From assembly GCF_031457455.1 (NCBI RefSeq), contig NZ_JAVDWU010000003.1, positions 372,001-436,000 on the forward strand: 64,000 bases of DNA. The letters are read 5' to 3'. Origin of the DNA: Hydrogenophaga palleronii_A (GTDB lineage: Bacteria > Pseudomonadota > Gammaproteobacteria > Burkholderiales > Burkholderiaceae_C). Each line of letters starts with the position of its first letter. Positions within the stretch are counted from its first letter, which is position 1. Below, one piece after another: positions 35,257-42,711 of the stretch. Position numbers and translations under genes: made by a program. The notes below the pieces were generated by a model, which was given only the letters and a program-made list of their open reading frames with translations, did no database searches and was not told the origin of the DNA.

Positions 35257-35317
35257 AATCTACGCATGCGCCCCTTGCAGCGCAGGGTCCACACGAAGCC
35301 GACGCCAACCTGGCGAA
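35257..35317 (-). promoter_or_regulatory. PIP box and -10 of the GNAT-sctU unit
   Basis: On the minus strand TTCGC-N15-TTCGT (35293-35317) is followed after 30 bp by TAGATT (35257-35262), the same hexamer as at sctV. Confidence 0.88.
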
Positions 35318-35382
35318 GCCACCCCGGTTTGTCGACGGTGCGTGGCCGCTCGGACAGAGCGCGCACCGGTTCTCGGCGGGCG

Positions 35383-35444
35383 TTCGCCTTTCAATCAAGG
35401 TTTTCGCGCCATGACCTCCACGACACGGGCGGCTTGCGCAAGCT
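35383..35444 (+). promoter_or_regulatory. PIP box and -10 of the lipase-like effector gene
   Basis: TTCGC-N15-TTCGC (35383-35407) is followed after 31 bp by CAAGCT (35439-35444). Predicted transcription start is about 20 nt before the ATG at 35470, which supports that start over the longer ORF from 35209. Confidence 0.88.
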
Positions 35445-35469
35445 TGCTCCGGCGCTGTCCGCCAACAAG

Positions 35470-36669
35470 ATGTCAACCGTGTCCATCAACTCGCTCACGG
35501 CCGTTCAAGGCCCCCTCGGCACACCCACCATCCCGCCGTCGCTCACGCCTGCGGGCAGCCCTCGGGCCGTGCCACCGGAGCTTCCCGGCGCCCAGTCGGG
35601 GCCGATCGGTCCGCTGGCATTGGGCAGGGCGCCTCAGCGCCCCACCGATGCCGCGGGTGAGCCGGTCCCCGTGCGCAAGCCCTTGCCACCGCTCCCAAAG
35701 CTCGCCACCCCGGCGCCGCTTTTCTCGGCCCCAACATCGAAGGTGCCGCCGCAGAAGTCCACAGCTGCGCCCGCGGCCGAAGCGGCCAAGCCACTGGCCA
35801 TCAAGGCCCAGGTGGACGACCTGCTGGCCAGGCTCCCGCAACTGCAACAGCAACACCCCTCGGTGGCGCAACAGATCGAAGAGCTGGTGCCCGTCTTCAA
35901 CCATGCCTTGTTGGCCAAGGACGTGTATGCCGACCAGGCCACGGAGGCCCTGCTGCCAAAGGGTTACGCCCGCCTGTCCCCCAGCGAACTGGCGGCGCTC
36001 CAGCTGAGCGAGAAGGATCTGGCGGACCCGCAATCCGGCTACTTTGCCGCGGTGTACAAGACGCCCGAAGGCCGGTATGTCGTGGCCAACCGGGGCACCA
36101 CCAGCGGCGACATGGCCGCCACCGATTGGAAGACCAACCTCCAGCAGGGGGCGGGCCGCCGTGCGAAGCAGTACGACCAGGCGATCCGCACCGCCCTCAA
36201 GATCACCTCGGCGGTGCCAGGGCAGGTGGAATTCGTGGGCCATTCCAAGGGCGGTGGTCTGGCGCAGGCCCAGGCACTGGCCACCCACAGCAAGGCCGTG
36301 GTGTTCAATGCCGCTGCGGTGCACCACAAGACACTGGCGCGCCACGATGCGCACGGCCACCATGCCAACGGCCTGATCCGCGCCTACAACGTGGGCGGCG
36401 AGGTGCTGAATCGGCTGCAGGACAAGACGCCCCGCATCGTTCCGGCGGTCCGGGGCGGGCGTTATGAGCTGTCTGCGGTGGTTCCTCCCGATTCCAAACC
36501 CGAGGGGCTGGCGTGGAAGGGCGAGATGGGGCGCTTGAGCGTCCTCAAGCACGCGGTCCAGCTGCACGGCATGGACAGCGTGATCGACTCCCTGGGCTGG
36601 CAGTTCGACAACCTCAGGCGCGATGCCGAGGTGCGTGCGCCCGTCACGGGTCGGCCGTTGGTGGCCTAA
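35470..36669 (+). CDS. Candidate type III effector, GHSKG lipase-like alpha/beta hydrolase
   Basis: 399 residues from the ATG at 35470 (MSTVSINSLTAVQGPLG). Residues 1-110 are Pro/Ser-rich and disordered, as in secreted effectors. The hydrolase domain (about 140-385) has VVANRGTTSGDMAATDWKTN, resembling the oxyanion region of lipase class 3 / Mbeg1-like (DUF2974) proteins. The nucleophile elbow VEFVGHSKGGGLAQAQAL has Ser259, and a C-terminal His is in KHAVQLHGMDS. It likely cleaves host lipids or esters after injection; substrate unknown. It has its own PIP promoter and is divergent from the GNAT-sctU unit. Confidence 0.8.
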   Translation: MSTVSINSLTAVQGPLGTPTIPPSLTPAGSPRAVPPELPGAQSGPIGPLALGRAPQRPTDAAGEPVPVRKPLPPLPKLATPAPLFSAPTSKVPPQKSTAAPAAEAAKPLAIKAQVDDLLARLPQLQQQHPSVAQQIEELVPVFNHALLAKDVYADQATEALLPKGYARLSPSELAALQLSEKDLADPQSGYFAAVYKTPEGRYVVANRGTTSGDMAATDWKTNLQQGAGRRAKQYDQAIRTALKITSAVPGQVEFVGHSKGGGLAQAQALATHSKAVVFNAAAVHHKTLARHDAHGHHANGLIRAYNVGGEVLNRLQDKTPRIVPAVRGGRYELSAVVPPDSKPEGLAWKGEMGRLSVLKHAVQLHGMDSVIDSLGWQFDNLRRDAEVRAPVTGRPLVA

Positions 36670-36735
36670 GGCCAAATCGCTGATTCCGCTGGTGATTCTG
36701 TATGGCTCTCGTGGGTTCCCACGCCCGGTGCAGCC

Positions 36736-36850
36736 TTGCCCCAGGGCCTTGTGGCGATCGATCGCAATACGCTGCTGGGCCGCATCAACGCAGAGATGGG
36801 CCATGCCAGCGGCCAGGGGCTCAACTGCCTGCTGGATTCGATCGTTGAAA
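36736..36850 (+). pseudogene. Gene remnant (possible cysteine-peptidase-type effector fragment)
   Basis: About 38 codons read coherently: GLVAIDRNTLLGRINAEMGH, then SGQGLNCLLDSIVE. The GQGxNCLxDS pattern resembles the catalytic-Cys start of papain-like or OTU-like domains. The frame runs into unrelated antisense sequence right after GATTCGATCGTTGAA. It is a fragment left by rearrangement; identity is uncertain. Confidence 0.4.
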
Positions 36851-36861
36851 CGTCGGCGGTC

Positions 36862-36976
36862 GCGCTTGAACGTCGATGCCTTCGCCGCTCAGCAGCTCGA
36901 GCACCACTTGGCGGCAGATCGCGGCGTCATCAACCAAGAGAATGCGGGCGCCCTTCAACATGAACTGGTGAGTCAT
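36862..36976 (-). pseudogene. Truncated response-regulator start
   Basis: From the ATG at 36976 the minus strand reads MTHQFMLKGARILLVDDAAI then CRQVVLELLSGEGIDVQA, the first strand and helix of a receiver domain with its DD pair, and then loses similarity. It overlaps the 3' end of the deaminase effector gene. In the frame before it, LELAFIAGIADLETGGGRT ends with an ATGA overlap, as if an upstream sensor gene once preceded it. Confidence 0.5.
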
Positions 36977-39485
36977 GTTCGTCCGCCACCGGTTTCCAGG
37001 TCGGCGATTCCGGCGATGAAGGCCAGTTCGAGGCGTCGAGGTGTCGGGTGAGCTCGCCCAGGACATCGTCGGATGGAGGTGCAACGCTCTGCAGACGCGG
37101 CGGCGGGCCAACCCGAGCCGCCGCCAGGGGGGCGGACGAGGTACCCGGCTCTTCGATGCGCGAGTCGTCTGCCTTGCGCTTGCCCAGCACACCTGCCGCC
37201 CGCCTTGCGGTGGCGCCATCGAGATCGGAATCGCTGTCGGTGTCGTGGTCGAAGGTCACTTGACCTCCGCGTGTGCGACTGACCGAAGTGGCAACCCCTT
37301 CGCGGATGTTGCGCGCGAGCAGATCGTGGGCGTCGACGCCAAACGTTGCCGCCCTGGACAGCCACACGGGACCTCGATGAACCTCGGGGCCTGCGCCGAT
37401 CTCGTCTGCGCATACTCCGCATGGACGCATGGTTCCTGCGAGCCGGCTCGTGTCCAGCGGTGCCAGCGCTTCCTGTGCGAGATGGTCCGCAATGCGCCGC
37501 TCGGCATGCAGTTCGACCGCATTGCCCTTGGATCGATAGTTGCGAATCGGCACCGCGAATCGGCGTTCGGCGATGGCCGCCAGGATGTCCTCGGCCGGCG
37601 TGCCGGGATGCGGGTCGGAAGCCGGGTCCATGCGCGTCGCGAGTTTCTGCACGTGGCGCTGCTGCCGCTCGGTCGGAGCGGTCGTCGCCTCGGGCCGACC
37701 CGAGTCCGACAGGAATGGCTCTAGGCTGCCACTCTTCAGAAATGACTCCAGCTGGTCGTTGATGCGGCTGACATTCGACGAGACGATGATGTTGCGCCGC
37801 TGCGGCTCGTAGTAGCACTGGACTTCTGTGCCCTGCGGGAACTGCTGCTGCAGCAAGGTGCTCAGCCAACGCAGCGGTTGGCGCTGGCGATCGGCGTCGA
37901 ACGAGCGCGGTGGTCGAATCAAGTCAGGGTTCTGGGCATAGATCGTCGCCAGCCGACGGGGTGCCGTGGCGCCAGGGTCGATCGTTTTCGCGTCCACGAC
38001 AAGCACCCGGTCAGGGCCGATGCGGCGTTTCCCGAGGTGGAGCGCCTTCAACGACGACTCGGCCGCTGTCGCGGCAGACCCTGCATCCCGGACCTTCGCG
38101 TCCAGCCCTGCGAGCCAACGGTCCAGTCGCAGGGTGGCGCCGGGATCCAGGCCACTCAGATGGCGGGCGATGTTTTGCCGCGTTCGAACTTCTCCGCGCT
38201 CGTCGAGCAGCATCTCCAGCAGCGGCATGGGGGCCTTCATGGCGCGCGCCGCAGCCGCCATCGTCATCGACGGATCGGCACGCAGCAGCCTGGCAGCCCC
38301 GATCAGAGGCTGGGTTTGCTCATGTCCCTGGTTCAAGAGCTGGCTCACGAGCATGCGCGGCGGTTCAGGCAAGGCTTCGGCCTGCTCAGCGTGATTCAGT
38401 GACCGAAGCGAAGCTCGGATCGACTCGACGTGCAGGGCGTAACCCGGCAGGCTCGGGAGGTGGCCGGGGCGTTTGAGCGACCCATCCCGGTTGCAGTCGA
38501 GGGTCAGCGTCATGGTAGAAGTCCCGAGCTCCATTGCCAAGGATGCCCAGCTTCGCGTCGGATCGGCCGCCAGCAAGCGCAGGGCGTCCGCGATTCCACG
38601 GGCGTCCCATCGCGTCGGTTGCGCGGTGGCCTGCATCTCGTCACGCAGGCCGTTCGCTGCATCCGTGTGGCCGAGTGAAGCCCAGAGTTGTGCAAGCCGA
38701 GGCCCCACTTCCGGTGCATCCGGCAGTCCTGCGTATGCTTTGAGCGGCTTGCTGGGACCTCCATCGACTCGCAACCAACTCCTCACCGTACTCGTCATCA
38801 CTGCGCCGCGCAGATCGGGGCCGCCTCGGTCGGGAGTCGTTGCCCGGCGTTGCAAGATCTGGCCCAGAACCTCGGCCAGTCGTGACGCGGTGATCTTGTC
38901 GCGCAGCTTAGCGGGCGGATCCGGCAGCCGTCCCGAGAACAGCCCTCGCTCGACCACGAGCGACTGGAGGCGATCGCGCCATTCGGGGTAGTCCGGCATC
39001 TTCGACAGCGGCCTATGCAGGGTTTTCGCGATCCATTGCGACGGATTGCGATACATGGCCGCCCGGGCGGGCAGCCCGAGCTCGCTGACCGACTTGCCAT
39101 GTTCCGCCGTGAGCAGCCGATAGACGCCCCGGGCTGTCAATGCACCGCTTGCCAACGGCGCGGCAGACGGTCTGGATGTGGGCGCGGCAACGGGTGCCTG
39201 GGCTGTCAGGCCGAGCGGCGTGACGTCCCCCTGCAAGAGCTCGCGGGCCGGCACCCGACTGGTGCCGGTGGCGCTCGCCAGAAGATCCGCCAGCGATCTC
39301 CGGGGCGGGCCCGCCGTCTGGCCAGCCACGTCGCCGGGTATCACCGGCATCCGGCGTCCCAATGCCGAGGCGGCCTCGACCACTGCCGATGGCTGCGGCG
39401 CCACCCTCGGCACGCGAGACGATGACGCCTCTTGCTCGACTGGCGAAGCCGGGCTTCGGATAGGCGTGCTCACACCTTTGACCAT
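36930..39485 (-). CDS. Candidate type III effector with C-terminal deaminase-like domain
   Basis: 851 residues. The first ~120 are Ser/Pro/Ala-rich (secretion-signal-like). Residues about 130-580 are helical with recurrent LGLPARAAMYRNPSQW, LAADPTRSWASLAMELGTST and LRADPSMTMAAAARAMKAP segments, which look like diverged repeats of a roughly 95-residue helical unit. The C-terminal domain has HAE at 660-662 and PCGVC at 688-692, the zinc ligands and catalytic Glu of the cytidine-deaminase fold. Spacing is close to the XOO_2897-type deaminases described in Xanthomonas. An acidic DTDSDSD stretch and a basic GKRKADD follow. The last ~30 residues read through a response-regulator remnant and may be a recombination-derived tail. 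Possible target is nucleic acid or nucleotide in the host. Confidence 0.75.
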   Translation of the reverse strand: MVKGVSTPIRSPASPVEQEASSSRVPRVAPQPSAVVEAASALGRRMPVIPGDVAGQTAGPPRRSLADLLASATGTSRVPARELLQGDVTPLGLTAQAPVAAPTSRPSAAPLASGALTARGVYRLLTAEHGKSVSELGLPARAAMYRNPSQWIAKTLHRPLSKMPDYPEWRDRLQSLVVERGLFSGRLPDPPAKLRDKITASRLAEVLGQILQRRATTPDRGGPDLRGAVMTSTVRSWLRVDGGPSKPLKAYAGLPDAPEVGPRLAQLWASLGHTDAANGLRDEMQATAQPTRWDARGIADALRLLAADPTRSWASLAMELGTSTMTLTLDCNRDGSLKRPGHLPSLPGYALHVESIRASLRSLNHAEQAEALPEPPRMLVSQLLNQGHEQTQPLIGAARLLRADPSMTMAAAARAMKAPMPLLEMLLDERGEVRTRQNIARHLSGLDPGATLRLDRWLAGLDAKVRDAGSAATAAESSLKALHLGKRRIGPDRVLVVDAKTIDPGATAPRRLATIYAQNPDLIRPPRSFDADRQRQPLRWLSTLLQQQFPQGTEVQCYYEPQRRNIIVSSNVSRINDQLESFLKSGSLEPFLSDSGRPEATTAPTERQQRHVQKLATRMDPASDPHPGTPAEDILAAIAERRFAVPIRNYRSKGNAVELHAERRIADHLAQEALAPLDTSRLAGTMRPCGVCADEIGAGPEVHRGPVWLSRAATFGVDAHDLLARNIREGVATSVSRTRGGQVTFDHDTDSDSDLDGATARRAAGVLGKRKADDSRIEEPGTSSAPLAAARVGPPPRLQSVAPPSDDVLGELTRHLDASNWPSSPESPTWKPVADEHDSPVHVEGRPHSLG

Positions 39486-39497
39486 GGACTTCCGATC

Positions 39498-39564
39498 ATC
39501 TTAGAAACGATGACGCGCCGCATCGCGGAAGGCGGCGCGCGAAGCTGAGAGGAACTGGCGCGAA
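39498..39564 (-). promoter_or_regulatory. PIP-like element with off spacing before the deaminase effector
   Basis: On the minus strand two TTCGC (39560-39564 and 39539-39543) are 21 bp apart (N16 rather than N15). A TAAGAT hexamer at 39498-39503 lies 35 bp further. Both spacings depart from the eight canonical boxes, so activity is doubtful. Confidence 0.35.
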
Positions 39565-39641
39565 CGGATCGCACCGCCGCAAGCCGACCCTACCGTCTGC
39601 GGCCCGCTCAAGCGTTGAGCACCGGGCTTGGCGCGTATTTG

Positions 39642-39875
39642 TCACCCCCTCTCGCACAGCGGATGCGTGTCGTAAACGATGTGCATGCTGCTTCGCGCTT
39701 CCAGGCCTTCGGGTCTGGTGCTTCGGGATAGCGCGTTGAAAGAATCCGGCGACGACCGGGCGGAAAGCGCCTCGGGAAAGGTCGTCGGATATGAAGTGCG
39801 ACGGCTGCCACCAAAGCATACGGTTCCCATGATTCTTGAGCTTCTGCAAATGGGGCAGTGAACGGCGCTGTCCAT
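39642..39875 (-). CDS. Small hypothetical protein with CPxC motif
   Basis: 77 residues, starting 9 bp after the XopE-like stop on the same strand. It begins MDSAVHCPICRSSRIMGTVC, a half zinc-ribbon-like motif, and ends SMHIVYDTHPLCERG with one more Cys, so a metal site is conceivable. No ribosome site is evident. The remainder of 39486-39884 contains no other gene I can support. Confidence 0.35.
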   Translation of the reverse strand: MDSAVHCPICRSSRIMGTVCFGGSRRTSYPTTFPEALSARSSPDSFNALSRSTRPEGLEARSSMHIVYDTHPLCERG

Positions 39876-39884
39876 GCGGCGCGT

Positions 39885-41270
39885 TCACCGCTCTGCGGTC
39901 GGAGCCGGATCGGAGCGGGATGGCGCCGCTGGCGGCTCCGGCTCGACGGCCCGGCGTACGTCAGGCCCCACGATGCCGTAGGTGGGTTGGTTGAGCAGTT
40001 GATCGAAGGCCTGCAGCACCGGCCCCGCGACCTCGAGGCTTGTCGCCAACGCGACCGGCTTTCCCATCGAGCGCACGGCGCCGGCCAGCTCGATGAACAG
40101 CGACTGTTCGGGCCAGCTGGTGGTGCGGCGTCGCGCTTCGCCGAGGAAATCGCCCCGCAGGTTGGGCGGCACCCTGCCGTAGGCCGCCTGACTCACGTCT
40201 TCGCTCTCGGATTTTTCGCGCCAGACGCCCTCGCTGGCACGGGTCAAGGACCGCAGGGCGTCGTGGTTGGCAAGGCCCTGCAGCGCATGGTCGGCCACCG
40301 TGGCCAGCCAGCGCGCCTGCTGCGCGTCGAATTGCCACCGCGTCTCGTTGGCCACGAAGCCGGTGTACGAGTCTTCGCGCAGGTGGGCGACGGTGCGCAT
40401 CCAGCCGTCCATGATCACGTCGTCGTTGCGCAGACGGGCGTCACTGCCGATCGACTCCGCCCAGGCATGGTCCATGTAGTCCGATTTGGCGATCCGGGTC
40501 ATGGCAGGCGGCTCGTCCGCGGCGGCACGGGCATCGGCCACCACCCGCGCATGCTCGCCGCAGTTGCCAGCGCCGTAGTAGCGCGCGGCAACCACCTTGG
40601 CCAGGAAATCCTTCGCCTGTTCTGCCGCGGCCTCCGAAGGAAAGTGCTCGCGCAGCTTCTCGCCGAAATCGGCCGGCCAGCACTGCCGGAGCAAGGCCAT
40701 GTTCTTGTTGATGCCCCGGCTGGCGATGGCGGCATCGTCAGGCGGCGAGAAGTCCATGGACCGGCCGAGGAAGGCCGTGGCATCGCGCTGCACCTGCACC
40801 GCAACATAGGCCTCGCCCGCGCTCGCCCGCAGATCCGCATGGACATTGCCACGCCCGAGAGGAAGCGCGCTCACGCCCGCGTCGACCGCCTGCTGGCCGT
40901 CGACGAGCGAACGGACCGTCCCGCGGTCGTCCACCGTGCGGCCGGTCGCGGTGCGCGCCAGCAGATAAGCAGCAACAGACACCTCGGCCGGCGCCAGCTG
41001 TTCGCGCTGCCCTTGCGCGCGTGCCGCAGCGACTTGCGCAGCGGGCGTGCCCGTTTCGTGGCGATGCGGGGGACGCTGGCGCGGCGCCAGCGAGGCGCCC
41101 ATGCGCAACGCGGCCGAGGGCAAGGGCGGGAGCGGCGGTGGCGATGGCAGTGGCGTGGAGAACCGGCGTGCCGGATCCGCAGCGGGTGGCGGCCCCACCG
41201 ATACCGGAATAGTGAGGGCCGGCACGGCCGGGCTCTCCACGACGGAGGGTTTGGAGCAGCAGGTTCCCAT
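39885..41270 (-). CDS. XopE/HopX (AvrPphE)-like effector with acylation motif
   Basis: 461 residues from the ATG at 41270, chosen because GGAGG lies 8 nt upstream and the new N-terminus is MGTCCSKPS: Gly2 plus Cys4/Cys5, a host-type N-myristoylation and palmitoylation signal as in XopE and other plasma-membrane effectors. After a Pro-rich stretch (20-75), the domain shows the transglutaminase/PNGase-like triad: GAGNCGEHARV (Cys237), YMDHAWAES (His268) and DVIMDGWMR (Asp288). The pattern matches the HopX/XopE family. It starts 13 bp after the sctN stop, so an effector is embedded in the structural operon. Confidence 0.82.
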   Translation of the reverse strand: MGTCCSKPSVVESPAVPALTIPVSVGPPPAADPARRFSTPLPSPPPLPPLPSAALRMGASLAPRQRPPHRHETGTPAAQVAAARAQGQREQLAPAEVSVAAYLLARTATGRTVDDRGTVRSLVDGQQAVDAGVSALPLGRGNVHADLRASAGEAYVAVQVQRDATAFLGRSMDFSPPDDAAIASRGINKNMALLRQCWPADFGEKLREHFPSEAAAEQAKDFLAKVVAARYYGAGNCGEHARVVADARAAADEPPAMTRIAKSDYMDHAWAESIGSDARLRNDDVIMDGWMRTVAHLREDSYTGFVANETRWQFDAQQARWLATVADHALQGLANHDALRSLTRASEGVWREKSESEDVSQAAYGRVPPNLRGDFLGEARRRTTSWPEQSLFIELAGAVRSMGKPVALATSLEVAGPVLQAFDQLLNQPTYGIVGPDVRRAVEPEPPAAPSRSDPAPTAER

Positions 41271-41283
41271 GGCGGATTCCTCC

Positions 41284-42606
41284 TCACGCGCCGGCCACTT
41301 GCAGCAACGACTGCAGCGAGCGGTCAAAGTGCCAGAGATCATCGGTGGACTGGCAGAGGAAGTCGCGGATCTGCGGCTGCTTCTGCACCGCCTCGTCGGC
41401 CAGCGCATCGTTGCCGGGTTTGTATTCGCCCATCTGCATCAAGGGCTCGATCTCATCGAACTTGGCCATGAGCTTTCGCAGCTTTCCGGCGGCGGATTGA
41501 TGGGTCCCCGGCACGATCTGCGACATGACGCGCGACAGGCTGCCCAGCACATCGATGGCCGGGTACTGGTTGCGGGCAGCGATCTTGCGCGACAGGATCA
41601 TGTGGCCGTCCAGAATGCCTCGCACCTCTTCGGAAATGGGGTCGTTGCCGCTCTCGTCCTCGTACAGCACCGTGTACAAGGCCGTGATCGAACCCTTGGC
41701 ACCCATGCCCGCACGCTCCAGCAGGCGCGGTATTTCGGCGAACACCGACGGAGGGAAGCCGCGCCGCGCCGGCGGCTCGCCGGCGGCAAGGCCGATCTCG
41801 CGCTGGGCACGCGCAAAGCGTGTCAGCGAGTCCATCATCAGCAAGACCTTCAGGCCCTGGTCGCGGTAGTACTCGGCCACGGCGGTGGCCACGTGGGCGG
41901 CCTTGGCGCGTTCGCTGGACGAGCGGTCGGAGGTGGCGCACACCACGACGGAGCGTGCCATGCCCTCTTCGCCCATGATGATTTCGATGAACTCACGCAC
42001 CTCGCGCCCGCGTTCGCCGATCAGCGCGATCACGCTGATGTCGCACTGCGTGCCCCGCGCCAGCATGCCCATCAGCGTGGACTTGCCGACACCTGCCGGC
42101 GCGAAGATGCCCATGCGCTGGCCCTCGCCGAGCGTGATGAGACCGTCGATGATCTTCACGCCGGTGGGCAGCGGGCGCTCGATCATCTCCCGCTCCATCG
42201 GCGTGGGCGGCAGCGCGAACACGGGCCGGTGCTCGGAGGCCTTCACCGGACCCTTGCCATCGATGGGCCGCCCCAGGCTGTCGATCACGCGGCCCAGCAG
42301 CGCATCACCCACCGGCACCGACAGCACCTGCCCCAGCCCCATCACGCGCGTGCCGCCCCGCACCCCGAGGATGGAGCCGAACGGCGAGAGAATGCTGCGC
42401 CCTCCGGAGAAGCCCACCACCTCGGCGGTTTGCAGCACGGCGCCGTCTTCGTCGATCACTTCGCACAGCTCGCCCAGGCGGGCACCGAGTCCGCTCACAC
42501 GCATGAGCGTGCCGATCACTTCGGTGACCTTGCCGATGCGGCCCACCATGGAAGCCGACGCCAGTTCGGCTTCCATGAGTTGGGCAAATTGGTGGATGTC
42601 GCTCAT
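41284..42606 (-). CDS. sctN: SctN (HrcN) type III secretion ATPase
   Basis: 440 residues. Walker A APAGVGKST is at 169-177, and Walker B is in KVLLMMDSLTRFARAQREIG. The FliI/SctN N-terminal barrel and the EEVRGILDGHMILSRKIAARN segment are clear. It forms a hexamer beneath the export gate that unfolds substrates and strips chaperones. In the standard hrpB operon it directly follows sctL; here a chaperone-effector pair intervenes. Confidence 0.96.
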   Translation of the reverse strand: MSDIHQFAQLMEAELASASMVGRIGKVTEVIGTLMRVSGLGARLGELCEVIDEDGAVLQTAEVVGFSGGRSILSPFGSILGVRGGTRVMGLGQVLSVPVGDALLGRVIDSLGRPIDGKGPVKASEHRPVFALPPTPMEREMIERPLPTGVKIIDGLITLGEGQRMGIFAPAGVGKSTLMGMLARGTQCDISVIALIGERGREVREFIEIIMGEEGMARSVVVCATSDRSSSERAKAAHVATAVAEYYRDQGLKVLLMMDSLTRFARAQREIGLAAGEPPARRGFPPSVFAEIPRLLERAGMGAKGSITALYTVLYEDESGNDPISEEVRGILDGHMILSRKIAARNQYPAIDVLGSLSRVMSQIVPGTHQSAAGKLRKLMAKFDEIEPLMQMGEYKPGNDALADEAVQKQPQIRDFLCQSTDDLWHFDRSLQSLLQVAGA

Positions 42607-42711
42607 GTGGTGTTGTCTCCGTGGACCTGGAGCCTACGGCCGGGCGGCTTGCACGGCAGCCGTTTGACCGAAGCCCCGTCCCACGTCGCGAAAGGCAGGT
42701 CCAGCCGGACG

